The notes under the pieces were generated by a model that did no database searches, had not been told where the DNA came from, and saw only the letters and a program-made list of their open reading frames with translations. Below, piece after piece: positions 7,958 through 16,330 of a stretch of 42,479 nt of DNA; within the stretch, counting starts at the first letter, position 1; each line of letters begins with the position of its first letter. Position numbers and translations under genes: made by a program. Source of the DNA: an uncultured Halieaceae bacterium (GTDB lineage: Bacteria > Pseudomonadota > Gammaproteobacteria > Pseudomonadales > Halieaceae); NCBI GenBank assembly GCA_913056165.1, contig CAJXMD010000017.1, positions 1 to 42,479 of the forward strand. The letters are read 5' to 3'.

Positions 7958-9675
7958 CAGTCACCAAACAGTTTCTTGATGAAGCCGCCAGCTTCTTCTC
8001 CTAACTTGTCGACCTCCTTCTGGAGTCTTGATTTGGCTTCGTTTTCCAAGAGCTGGGTAGCAATACTCTCCACATCCACTTTGCACCAACTTTTGGGGTC
8101 CTCGCCAATTTTACCCAGACAGATGACCGGCCACTCCACATCCTTATACCTGTCGTTCAGGGCACAAGCGGGATCGATATTCTCTAATTCCTCGCCTAGT
8201 GTGGCAGCCACGCGTGCTTTCACGACTTGGTCGGACAGACCTACCGATGCTTTTCCTTCCAGGTCCACGCCGGGGGAAGCAAGATTAAGGTTTGAGATGG
8301 TGGCCAGTCCGTCGCCAAGATCGATCCGCAGTGCCATCTTGTTAATGGGTGTTGTTGACGGCATCCCATTGGTGAGAGGCTTTTGTTGAATCTGAGCCGC
8401 CGCCTCGCAGAGAAGACCCTGAACACCGAGGGCAGTGATCTCGACGTTTAAGCCGTCAACCGCCAATTGACCGTCCACATTTAGCTGAAGATCCTGAGGG
8501 GTAACCCCTGTGGACTCAATATCCCACGCCATGTCCACGCGGCCTACGGCGGTGCCCGGAGACCCGACGCTCGTGAGCAGGCTATCAATTTGGACCCCTT
8601 TCATGCCGCCGTCGATGGTGGCCTTGATGTCAGGCTTTCGCGCATCGATTTTCATGCGGGTGTCGAGCTGTCCCTGATGGAGGACGCCCCGGAGGTATTT
8701 CATATCGCTGATACCGTCGACCACCCGGAACAGCACTTGGGCATTGCTGATTTCCTGGCCCGACGTCACCAACGACTTCGCATCCACACTGAGCTGCAAA
8801 TCCAGGTCTCTTAAGGGGCCCACGGGTACAGGTACGGGGGGAACTTGAGTTGAAGGCTCGGCGTCGCTTGCAGCAGTGCTGTCGCTCTCAGGTGATGGTG
8901 TTGCCGAACTTGCAGGCTGGATGCTATCGAGGTCGAGCCGGTCGGCACGAAACGCCGCATCGATCTGGGGACTGTTGCTCACCTGATACAGGAGATCGGC
9001 ATCGATTGCCCCTCCAGGCGTCGTCAGGGTCAGATCCAGATCTGCGTCCATGGGTGAAAGCACGACCCGTCCAGTAAGCCCGGCCGACAGGGTTTCACTG
9101 AGGGCTCCATCGATGACCACATCCATCTTATCGATAGTGACCCGTTCGATGCTGGAGGGGACTCGGATACTGCCTGCAATGTCAACCAAGATGGTTTGGC
9201 CCGATTCTGGCAGGTTGATATTCACACCCCCGTCAAGCCCGATGGGCTGGTCCGAGAGGTTCAGGCCCTGCACCACCATTGATGGCACCGTCAGGCTGGC
9301 GGAGACGCTACCATCAGGATCAAAAATTTGAATGTCGGCACCGGATAAGGTGATGTCCCCAAGCGAATCACCCCCTTTAATGGCAGCCACAAGTGACAGC
9401 CCGATATCGATGTCGTCGATACTCGCTAGCACGCGCGATCCGTCCTCTCCTTGTGGCGGAAGATCAATGGTTGCCTGATCCAAAACCAAGACGACACTGG
9501 GTAACAGCGAGAGCTCAATATCGCCATCAATGGTGAGCTCACCGCCCGTCGCCTTTCGAACCTGCTCCTGAGCCAATGCAACGATTTCCTGCTGATCGAT
9601 CAGCATCGGTGCAAAAACGAGCGTAAGGACCACCGCAGCGATTAGAAGTCCCAAAATAAAAAGGATGAACACCAT
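7957..9675 (-). CDS. AsmA family protein
   Basis: A 572-residue envelope protein with one N-terminal membrane anchor (residues 2-25) and a long periplasmic beta-rich region. It begins with the AsmA-type segment QVRKATGGELTIDGDI and ends with an AsmA_2-like C-terminal region. A Ser/Pro/Ala linker lies near residues 255-285. The family includes bridge-like lipid-transfer proteins (TamB, YhdP, AsmA) thought to affect phospholipid transport and outer-membrane assembly. The ATG at 9675 follows GGGGGAAAC. It is the first gene of the asmA-HiPIP-selO-dehydrogenase run and lies 57 bases downstream of the photolyase gene. Confidence 0.88.
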   Translation of the reverse strand: MVFILFILGLLIAAVVLTLVFAPMLIDQQEIVALAQEQVRKATGGELTIDGDIELSLLPSVVLVLDQATIDLPPQGEDGSRVLASIDDIDIGLSLVAAIKGGDSLGDITLSGADIQIFDPDGSVSASLTVPSMVVQGLNLSDQPIGLDGGVNINLPESGQTILVDIAGSIRVPSSIERVTIDKMDVVIDGALSETLSAGLTGRVVLSPMDADLDLTLTTPGGAIDADLLYQVSNSPQIDAAFRADRLDLDSIQPASSATPSPESDSTAASDAEPSTQVPPVPVPVGPLRDLDLQLSVDAKSLVTSGQEISNAQVLFRVVDGISDMKYLRGVLHQGQLDTRMKIDARKPDIKATIDGGMKGVQIDSLLTSVGSPGTAVGRVDMAWDIESTGVTPQDLQLNVDGQLAVDGLNVEITALGVQGLLCEAAAQIQQKPLTNGMPSTTPINKMALRIDLGDGLATISNLNLASPGVDLEGKASVGLSDQVVKARVAATLGEELENIDPACALNDRYKDVEWPVICLGKIGEDPKSWCKVDVESIATQLLENEAKSRLQKEVDKLGEEAGGFIKKLFGD

Positions 9676-9732
9676 GATGAGTTTCCCCCGAGAACAACCG
9701 GACTAGGTTATCAGATTGCAGGTGTCAGCGGA

Positions 9733-11205
9733 TTAATCGGTTTCTTCAAATTGAGCAGCAAAACGCCGCTCTACGTGCCGATTCAGAATTCTTTCTCGCT
9801 CCTTGCGAATAAGCGGCTCTGATTTGAGCGCCCACAAGCGGTCTCTGGCCTGGCGGTAACTCCGTTCCAGATTTACTATTGGCTCAGGATAGTCGACGGG
9901 ATGCAATATCTGCTCAAGGGGCGAGCGCTTCCAGGGAGTGTGGACTAGTGGCGTTGGTAGTTCGGCCAGTTCGGGGACCCATCGCTTGATGAAAAGACCC
10001 TCGGGGTCATGCTCCAGGCTTTGTTTTACCGGGTTGTAAATACGGATGGTGTTGATGCCGGTCACACCCGCCTGCATTTGCATCTGCGGATAGTGAATGC
10101 CGGGCTCAAAGTCCAGAAATAGCGAGCCCAGGTGAGCGGCACCTGTCTGCCAGTCCTGCCAGAGATGATGGGTCAAGAAACTCACTAACATCGCTCTTGA
10201 GCGAAAGTTGATGTAGCCCGTCGCCATCAAACAGCGCATGCTCGCATCGATGAGCGGAAAGCCGGTGCGGCCTTCAGCCCAGGCGGCCAACTTGACCGGA
10301 TCCTGATCGCGAGGATGATCCAGAAAGCCGCGATTGATTGACTCAAACTCCATGCGACATTCGCTCTCGAACTTTTGAATAAAGTGACAGTGCCAGTGCA
10401 ATCTCGATTCAAAGGCGGCAAGAGGCCGTGCCCAACCCCCCTGGGCTTTTCTCGCCTGTAAGGCATGGAGGACTTGTCGGATGGATAGGTTGCCCCAGGC
10501 TAAATAAGGAGAGAGCCGGGAACAATGTCGGCGGCTCTCCTGTGGTTTGGAAATGAACCGCTGATAGCCACCAGCTTCTGCACTTAAAAAGTGACTGAGC
10601 CGTTCATGGGCCGCGCGCTCTCCACCGGTCTGAACGTGTTCGGCGGATCGTTGCCAGTGATCTACGCGCCTACACTCACTGCCCAAGAGAGAGTCCGGAA
10701 GCGCAATAGCTCTGCCTCGCAGCGCAGCCAGCTCGATATCCTCGGTAGTTTGAGCGGCACGGCGTGTCCACTCGGCGTTCCAGCCACGGCGGTTTGTTCG
10801 CCCTCGCGCGATGCCGTTAGTAGCCCACTCAAGCCATTCAAAGCCGAGGTTCTCAGCGAGTACAGCCACGCGCCGATCACGGGCATAGGTGACCTCGAGG
10901 CCGGTTTCTGCGTAGCTGAAAAGCCGGGCTATGGGCTCTTGTCGATGCAATGCCTCGAGTAAGGTGGAAGGATCTCCTTCGAGTATCCATACGCGGGCCT
11001 CGACAGCCGTGAGACGTTCATTCATGTCCCTGAGAGATTGGGCTATGAAGTGCCAGTGGCGCCGGCGATAGTGTGGGTCACGCAGGAGTGACGGCTCGAC
11101 AACATATATAAGCAGGATAGGATCGGGATACTTAAGCGCTTCAGCGAGTGGTTTGTGATCGCTGAGCCTCAGATCCCGCTTGTACCAAACGACGCTTAGA
11201 CTCAT
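9733..11205 (-). CDS. Cryptochrome/photolyase family protein
   Basis: 490 residues. It has an N-terminal Rossmann antenna-binding domain ([16 protein letters not shown]) and a C-terminal FAD-binding domain ([45 protein letters not shown]). In standard CPD photolyases the FAD loop reads D-A-G-M-R-Q-L...GWxHNRxRM; here it is DASMRCL...[10 protein letters not shown]. The asparagine that usually faces flavin N5 therefore aligns with phenylalanine. The protein belongs to a divergent branch also seen in Bacteroidota, so photorepair versus cryptochrome signalling is open. The ATG overlaps the cho stop (ATGA), which favours a DNA-repair role. Confidence 0.88.
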   Translation of the reverse strand: MSLSVVWYKRDLRLSDHKPLAEALKYPDPILLIYVVEPSLLRDPHYRRRHWHFIAQSLRDMNERLTAVEARVWILEGDPSTLLEALHRQEPIARLFSYAETGLEVTYARDRRVAVLAENLGFEWLEWATNGIARGRTNRRGWNAEWTRRAAQTTEDIELAALRGRAIALPDSLLGSECRRVDHWQRSAEHVQTGGERAAHERLSHFLSAEAGGYQRFISKPQESRRHCSRLSPYLAWGNLSIRQVLHALQARKAQGGWARPLAAFESRLHWHCHFIQKFESECRMEFESINRGFLDHPRDQDPVKLAAWAEGRTGFPLIDASMRCLMATGYINFRSRAMLVSFLTHHLWQDWQTGAAHLGSLFLDFEPGIHYPQMQMQAGVTGINTIRIYNPVKQSLEHDPEGLFIKRWVPELAELPTPLVHTPWKRSPLEQILHPVDYPEPIVNLERSYRQARDRLWALKSEPLIRKERERILNRHVERRFAAQFEETD

Positions 11206-12182
11206 GAGCGTGTCATATCCCCGAGCAGGGGATTGTCTAACTCAAGACCTGAGCGCGCGTCGAAGACGCTGAGTCGCCCTTTTCGAAAAGCGGACAGAAG
11301 AAGGTGGTACGCGTCTCGATCGAAATAGTGTTCGTCGATGTGCTTCAACTGCGCCCTGGCCGCCGATGGTGAATCAAAACTTCCGAGGTAGCACCAGTGA
11401 TTCACTAAATGGGTTTGCTGTGTTGGCTGGCCCTCAAGGGGTTTGACGTTGCTCTCGACCAGAGCCAATGGCCCTGGAAAAGGCCAGGCTGAAATCCTAT
11501 CCCGGTCGAGCACTGACAGCAGTCGATTGTTGTGCTCTTCCGCACTTTCTTTTCCTGCACAAGCGCCATCGCATCGGGATAGCTGGAACTGGAAGCAAGG
11601 GCCTTTGCCCTTATCAAGGCCCAGCATCCGTAGACACAAGCCGTGATCTCGCGCGTGCCTTCGCAGGCTGTTGTCCACATGACGTTTATTGTGAAAAAGC
11701 CCATAGCTGTCTTCTGAGCGTTCCCCATCAATCAAAAAGTCTGCCGCCACTGGTTGCAGAAAACCGCTGTTATGCATCCTAAGGTGGATAGACCACAGCT
11801 TTTTCATCCTGCGTTGGCGTCGGTTGTATAGAGGAGTCTCTTCTTTGATTGCGGCGTTCTCGATCAGAAGCGCACCGACCTCACCGGCGGTGGCGGTGCA
11901 ATCGATCCGGGCGACCTGCTGCATGATTCGCTGGTGGCGACCCGGCTGTTTGCCTTCCTGATAGTGAGCGGCAATTCGACTCCGGATATCCACGCTTTTA
12001 CCGATGTATAGCAGTGCGCCGTCGACGTCATAGAATCGATAGACGCCGCTGAAGCGAGGCAAGGTGTCCACCGGCTCCTGCGAGACGGTAAACGCAACTT
12101 GGTCGGGAGTAGGAAGCATGACCGTGATGATCTCTTTTGCTGTGGAGGCTGTGTCAGTGCGTCCACGTTTTGCCTGAATCAC
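11202..12182 (-). CDS. cho: UvrC-like endonuclease Cho (GIY-YIG)
   Basis: A 326-residue protein similar to Cho, the short UvrC homologue that makes the 3' incision in nucleotide excision repair. The GIY-YIG nuclease domain is at the N-terminus: [21 protein letters not shown], then the conserved Glu in [17 protein letters not shown] cysteine-rich segment follows ([28 protein letters not shown]), as in Cho. The UvrC C-terminal RNase-H and HhH domains are absent, as expected. The GTG at 12182 gives the longest frame; the ATG at 12119 just before LPTPDQV is an alternative, and neither has a strong ribosome site. No LexA box was seen upstream. It is coupled to the photolyase-family gene by ATGA. 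Confidence 0.88.
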   Translation of the reverse strand: MIQAKRGRTDTASTAKEIITVMLPTPDQVAFTVSQEPVDTLPRFSGVYRFYDVDGALLYIGKSVDIRSRIAAHYQEGKQPGRHQRIMQQVARIDCTATAGEVGALLIENAAIKEETPLYNRRQRRMKKLWSIHLRMHNSGFLQPVAADFLIDGERSEDSYGLFHNKRHVDNSLRRHARDHGLCLRMLGLDKGKGPCFQFQLSRCDGACAGKESAEEHNNRLLSVLDRDRISAWPFPGPLALVESNVKPLEGQPTQQTHLVNHWCYLGSFDSPSAARAQLKHIDEHYFDRDAYHLLLSAFRKGRLSVFDARSGLELDNPLLGDMTRS

Positions 12183-12294
12183 TTTGACTTACACGAACAT
12201 ATCGACCCACTGCTATGGACAAATGACGGACGTTTGCAGACTCCCTTTCGCGTATCTCGTAATCTCAAGAGAGAAAAGCAGCGGGAAGTAGGGC

Positions 12295-12615
12295 ATGAAG
12301 CAATCACTTAAGCAATTGAGGCGTCAAAGCGAAGTTATCAAGCGCTGTATTATCGAGTCGGTGGATCTCAGCCTGTATATTGCGTTCGCGGAGATTGATG
12401 GCGATGAGCATCTTGTTGCCGAGGACAGCGGAAAAATTCTAAAGCGGCATAATCTGCTCGAGATGAAGCGCATTCTCAGAGGCGTTGCTGACTGTGAGCT
12501 CGTGCTGCGTCAGCGAAGCGCTTACGACGAGATGGTTGGCCACAACCACCAGGCATCGGCCAATACCCTAGAAGTTTCTCTGGGAGAGGAGCCCCTGCCA
12601 GAATGGCTAAACTGA
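12295..12615 (+). CDS. DUF6482 family protein
   Basis: A 106-residue soluble protein of the DUF6482 type found in Pseudomonas and relatives. It opens with a Lys/Arg-rich helix (KQSLKQLRRQSEVIKR), has a beta-rich core (LSLYIAFAEIDGDEHLV), and ends in a segment with YDEMVG and EPLPEW. No catalytic motif is visible and no function is established. The start ATG at 12295 is preceded by GGGAAGTAGGG. It is divergent from cho and convergent with the GTP cyclohydrolase II gene. The spacer to the latter (12616-12659) holds only a weak GC-rich repeat. Confidence 0.7.
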   Translation: MKQSLKQLRRQSEVIKRCIIESVDLSLYIAFAEIDGDEHLVAEDSGKILKRHNLLEMKRILRGVADCELVLRQRSAYDEMVGHNHQASANTLEVSLGEEPLPEWLN

Positions 12616-12659
12616 AGCCTTGAGAAGTAAGTTGTTGCAGGCGCCAAAGAGTGGAGCGC

Positions 12660-13478
12660 TCAGGCATCAAGATCCTTGTCATCAATTGAATGGCCCCAGT
12701 CCTGCTTGGCCTTGAGATAGCGAAGGTTGCAGTCGTCCACACCACTAACATGCTTCACCCGCTCAATATTGGTGATGCCGTGAGCGTTTAGGTCTTCGAT
12801 TTTTTTGGGATTGTTGGTGAGCAACCTGAGGGGTCGCCCGCGCCCAAAGTACTTCAGCAAAGTGGCTGCATCGCTGAAATCCCGAGAGTCGTCCGGCAAA
12901 CCGAGAGAGCGATTTGCCTGATAGGTATTTTCACCATCATCCTGCAGCAGGTAAGTGGCGGCTTTTGCCCACAAGCCTATACCTCTTCCCTCATGCCCTG
13001 CCATGTAAACAAGGTAACCGCCATCAGGCTCCTCTGCCAGACGATCAATCGCTGATTCCAGTTGAGGTCCACATTCGCAGCGACGTGATCCAAAAACATC
13101 GCCGGTTAGGCAGTTTGAATGAACGCGCACCAATGGCGATTTTGCTTTGTCTGCGTCACCAATGATCAGGACACTGTTCACCGCCATGCTGGACGCCAGC
13201 TGAGAGAAGAGATGCTGTCCTCCCTGTTCCCGCAGGGTCCCTGCAAGATTCTCGACCTCTGATAGCTCGGTGCTGCGCACTGTTGCGTACCACTGAGCAG
13301 TCGGGTGACGTGACCCGCGGGCCAGGGGTAAAGGCACGGGCCCGAGTAGATTCAAGCTTCTCTGCCCGCTCGGGGCAGCGCCAGAGGTGTCAATGCGATG
13401 TCCATTGGTATCGATGCGCACAAGCTTGTCGCGCTCGATCAATTTCTTTCGTACCTCGGGGTTTAGGTAGGTAAACAT
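12660..13478 (-). CDS. ribA: GTP cyclohydrolase II family protein (divergent RibA)
   Basis: 272 residues from the ATG at 13478, which has AGGA four bases upstream; an ATG ten codons earlier (13508) is also possible. The GTP cyclohydrolase II core opens GTP to the first riboflavin intermediate. The Zn site is C123-x10-C134-x-C136 (SNCLTGDVFGSRRCECG), the catalytic Asp197/Arg199 pair lies in PDDSRDF, and the GTP loop in LLTNNPKK. It differs from E. coli RibA: EGRGIGL is preceded by GH instead of RQ, NKIRAY is replaced by AKAATY, and about 75 extra residues lead the domain. The gene overlaps the aguA stop by 16 bases. It may be a paralogue serving another pathway rather than the main RibA. Confidence 0.8.
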   Translation of the reverse strand: MFTYLNPEVRKKLIERDKLVRIDTNGHRIDTSGAAPSGQRSLNLLGPVPLPLARGSRHPTAQWYATVRSTELSEVENLAGTLREQGGQHLFSQLASSMAVNSVLIIGDADKAKSPLVRVHSNCLTGDVFGSRRCECGPQLESAIDRLAEEPDGGYLVYMAGHEGRGIGLWAKAATYLLQDDGENTYQANRSLGLPDDSRDFSDAATLLKYFGRGRPLRLLTNNPKKIEDLNAHGITNIERVKHVSGVDDCNLRYLKAKQDWGHSIDDKDLDA

Positions 13479-14470
13479 GGAATCCTGGGTTGTTGTTGGG
13501 TGATGCAATGTACGCCGCCACCCATGGCAAAGATGACTCGCGCGTCAACGCACCTGATGGTTCTGCCGGGCCAGTACTCTGACAGCAACTCTTCGGCAAG
13601 GCCATCATTGGGGTCGTCAAATGTTGGCACAATCACCGCTTCGTTGAGTACATAGTGATTAAGGTAGCTGTAGTCCACCCAGCCTATGTTGTCACGCACC
13701 TGCCGAGGTGCCGGGATAGCTCGCCACGTCAGGTTATTGTCAGCAAGTGAGGCGCAGTGCGCCTGAAAAAGTGGGTGATCAGGGTGCTGCGTATCCTGTT
13801 GATGGTGCAGCAGGACGTCGCCACGTTCGTTGAAGCAAGCAAATACATCGACATGCCCCCGGGTGCCATTGTCCTCATAGTCCCGATGAAGTCCACGATC
13901 AAACCAAACCGCCCTTTGGGTTCCCAGATGAGAATGGATTTCCTGCTCCACGGTTTCCTGGGACCAATCGGCATTTCTGTCAGGGTCGAGTTGTACGGTT
14001 TTTGTAAGCAGCACCGTGCCCGCTCCATCGATATGCAGTCCACCGCCCTCGTTAACAAGAGCAGACTGACATAACCGCGCATCGGTCAATTCAGAGACCA
14101 CGCTTGCAAGCTGTGTATCCAAAGACCAGTCAAATGCCGTGTGGTCACCCCAACCGTTGAATTGCCAGTCAACGGCGCAGAGGGTTTTTCCATCAACGGT
14201 GAAAGTGGGCCCTGTATCCCTGAGCCATGCGTCGTTGAATCCAGCGACGTGGGTAACAACAGCGTCACTCAGGTGCTTTTTAGCTATCTTTTCCTGGGCA
14301 GGATTAACCAACATATGCAGCGGCTCGTGATCTACGATCAGGTTGGCGACTGCTGCCCATGTTCTCCACGCATCGTCGTTGCTGACGCCGGCGCCCGGGT
14401 AGGCAGCGGTTGGAAAGGCCATCCAGGTCGCATCATGAGGGGCCCATTCGGGGGGCATTATGGCCGTCAT
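13463..14470 (-). CDS. aguA: Agmatine deiminase
   Basis: A 335-residue member of the peptidylarginine/agmatine deiminase family, which converts agmatine to N-carbamoylputrescine and ammonia. Recognisable landmarks are the substrate loop WLRDTGPTF, the NEGGGLHIDG motif, the GHVDVFACF segment with catalytic His and Asp, and the nucleophile Cys322 in GGGVHCITQQQP near the C-terminus. Length is slightly shorter than the usual 350-370. It follows aguB by three bases and runs 16 bases into the ribA-like gene, forming one minus-strand unit. The ATG four codons further in (MPPEWAPHD) is an alternative start. Together with AguB this is the arginine decarboxylase route to putrescine. Confidence 0.92.
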   Translation of the reverse strand: MTAIMPPEWAPHDATWMAFPTAAYPGAGVSNDDAWRTWAAVANLIVDHEPLHMLVNPAQEKIAKKHLSDAVVTHVAGFNDAWLRDTGPTFTVDGKTLCAVDWQFNGWGDHTAFDWSLDTQLASVVSELTDARLCQSALVNEGGGLHIDGAGTVLLTKTVQLDPDRNADWSQETVEQEIHSHLGTQRAVWFDRGLHRDYEDNGTRGHVDVFACFNERGDVLLHHQQDTQHPDHPLFQAHCASLADNNLTWRAIPAPRQVRDNIGWVDYSYLNHYVLNEAVIVPTFDDPNDGLAEELLSEYWPGRTIRCVDARVIFAMGGGVHCITQQQPRIPCLPT

Positions 14471-14473
14471 GAT

Positions 14474-15451
14474 CTACAGTCCCGGAATCCTGCCCGGCGC
14501 TGATAGATCACCGGCTTTACGCGGTTCCCCCAGTGATTGATAGGTATCGGGCCGTCGGGTAGCGTAAAAGGGGAATAGAGTGAGCCAGTCCCTGCGCTGG
14601 GCAATATCAATATCGACAACCAGAACAGCTTCACGATCCCGGGGTGCCTCGGCGAGGATTCGCCCGAAAGGATCAACAATGAAACTGCTGCCATAAAAAC
14701 TGAGCAGACCCTCGTTACCAAAGCGATTGGGTACCACAATAAACAGGCCGTTCGCGATGGCATGCCCTGTGATCACTTGTTGCAGCAAAGGGGCGGTGTC
14801 GAATGCAGGGTAGTCGGGTTCCGAGCCAATAGCGGTGGGATAACACAAAAGATCAGCGCCCCCCAACCCATAACTGCGGGCAACTTCGGGAAACCACTCG
14901 TCCCAGCAGGTTGGTAAACCGACAGCGAGTTCCCCACTGTCAATGGGCAGCCGGTGTACCGGGTAGGGCAATGGATCCGACCCCTCGGCAAAATAGAGAT
15001 CTTCGTGATACCCCGCGGTCACAGGAATGTGCAGCTTTCGTGTCGCGGCACATATTTCTCCATGGGTATCTACCACGATAGCCGTGTTCAACCCCCTGCC
15101 GTCTTCCGCGCCGGTGAGTTCGAATAGCGATGCATGCACCAGCACGTCGTTTGTTCTGGCAAGTTCGCTGGCGAAGGCATGAGTAGGTCCACCTGCCAGA
15201 GATTCGGCGGTAATATCAGCGCGACCCTCGGGCCGTGAATCAGCGGGGTATCTCGATAGTGTGAGCTCGGGAAGAAATACAACGCTGGCTCCCGCGTTGG
15301 CCGCGGTTGCAACACCTTCGGCGAGCTTCTCCCGGTGTAGCGCAGGGTCCGCATACCAGCGAGATTGGACTAAACCCACGGTGACTGGCTCGGGGGTGCG
15401 GTCATTGGCTGGGCACAAACTTGGTAACAGTGAGCGGCGCAACAGTTCCAT
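14474..15451 (-). CDS. aguB: N-carbamoylputrescine amidase (nitrilase superfamily)
   Basis: A 325-residue carbon-nitrogen hydrolase. The catalytic triad is visible as Glu62 (FLPELTLSRYP), Lys139 (TRKLHIP) and Cys182 (LPTCWDEWFPE). The WDEWFPE sequence after the nucleophile is typical of AguB, and position directly before aguA supports hydrolysis of N-carbamoylputrescine to putrescine, CO2 and ammonia. It has about 20 extra N-terminal residues and differs from the common GxLICWDQWFPE form, so specificity rests partly on context. The ATG at 15451 has AGGAG seven bases upstream. It is the first gene of the operon; a 26-bp palindrome lies about 80-110 bases upstream. Confidence 0.87.
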   Translation of the reverse strand: MELLRRSLLPSLCPANDRTPEPVTVGLVQSRWYADPALHREKLAEGVATAANAGASVVFLPELTLSRYPADSRPEGRADITAESLAGGPTHAFASELARTNDVLVHASLFELTGAEDGRGLNTAIVVDTHGEICAATRKLHIPVTAGYHEDLYFAEGSDPLPYPVHRLPIDSGELAVGLPTCWDEWFPEVARSYGLGGADLLCYPTAIGSEPDYPAFDTAPLLQQVITGHAIANGLFIVVPNRFGNEGLLSFYGSSFIVDPFGRILAEAPRDREAVLVVDIDIAQRRDWLTLFPFYATRRPDTYQSLGEPRKAGDLSAPGRIPGL

Positions 15452-15533
15452 CGTGATCTCCTAGGAGTGGGTCACCACACCCGCTGTTGGTCTTGGAGAG
15501 AAACGGGTGTTCCGGCGCCTAGAGAGTAAAACG

Positions 15534-15559
15534 ATGGTTGTTGCATTACCAATAACCAT
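15534..15559. promoter_or_regulatory. Imperfect 26-bp palindrome upstream of aguB
   Basis: ATGGTTGTTG and CAATAACCAT form a 10-bp inverted repeat with one mismatch around a six-base centre. It sits 83-108 bases upstream of the aguB start in a gene-free spacer, where an operator would be expected. No regulator gene is adjacent. Confidence 0.4.
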
Positions 15560-15671
15560 ATTGGGTTGTGCTTTGTCGTTTGCAGTTCCTACACTGTCTC
15601 TGCACGCGTTACGTGCAATAGCCTTATTAAGCGAGCATTGCGTGCGGTGAGACAGCGTTGTCAGTCGCGGC

Positions 15672-16289
15672 CTATTGAGGAGCGACGGTTATTGCACCCG
15701 GCGGAAAGTCGGCAAGAACACGGGCAGCAGCTGCGTCGATGCTCGCCTGGTCCTTGAGATTTTCACCCTTCAGTTTTGACTGGGTCACGCTGCGCCACAC
15801 GGATCGTTTCTTTCCCGGTGAAATCATGTCGATGATAAACGTGCCTTGCGTGTATTCAGAGACCCGGACCTCGGTGTTGTTCATGCAGTTGTAACAGTTG
15901 TACATCGCGTAACGGTTGTAGCGGCTGTAGCCGACGCCCATGCTGTAGTTGGGGCTGGAGGTGGTGCGGATATCTTGCTTTTCGATGGTGTTCAGATGCC
16001 AGCTAATCAGAAGGTCCGCATCCTTGGCGCTATCGACCAACGTAAACCCCTTTGTCTCCAACGCGCGCCCCAGGCCTTCGTTAATACGATCCTTCTGGAA
16101 ATCGGTGAGTTGCATGGGGTTGTCGCCCGAAATGCTCCCGCTTAGCGCATAAAACCCAATGGTTTTCACCTCACTAAAATTTTCTTCCGCATCGTAATCG
16201 ACCTCGGGCTTGGGGGGAGCGCTGGTACAGGCGAGCAGTGTCAGTGTGACGGTTAACAGAAAAACGATCGAGTGAAGCGAGCGAGCCAT
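15672..16289 (-). CDS. DUF4136 domain lipoprotein
   Basis: A 205-residue lipoprotein: the signal peptide ends in lipobox LLAC with Cys21, followed by a short Pro/Lys tether. The rest matches DUF4136, with the FSEVKTIGFYAL start, an ADLLISWHLNTIEK strand, a Tyr/Asn/Cys-rich insert (SRYNRYAMYNCYNCMNN), and the strand GTFIIDMISPGKKRSVWRS. Members are envelope proteins of unknown function. The ATG follows AGGAG with eight-base spacing. It is downstream of the DUF3080 lipoprotein on the same strand, 41 bases apart, so the two may be co-transcribed. Confidence 0.87.
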   Translation of the reverse strand: MARSLHSIVFLLTVTLTLLACTSAPPKPEVDYDAEENFSEVKTIGFYALSGSISGDNPMQLTDFQKDRINEGLGRALETKGFTLVDSAKDADLLISWHLNTIEKQDIRTTSSPNYSMGVGYSRYNRYAMYNCYNCMNNTEVRVSEYTQGTFIIDMISPGKKRSVWRSVTQSKLKGENLKDQASIDAAAARVLADFPPGAITVAPQ

Positions 16290-16330
16290 GGTGATATCTC
16301 CTAGTGTTCGCTCTTGAGTGTATCAGAAGC

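Noticed and set aside
11202-12182. Cho as a truncated UvrC pseudogene
   Set aside because: The Cys-rich segment and total length match intact Cho proteins; the missing C-terminal domains are normal for the family.
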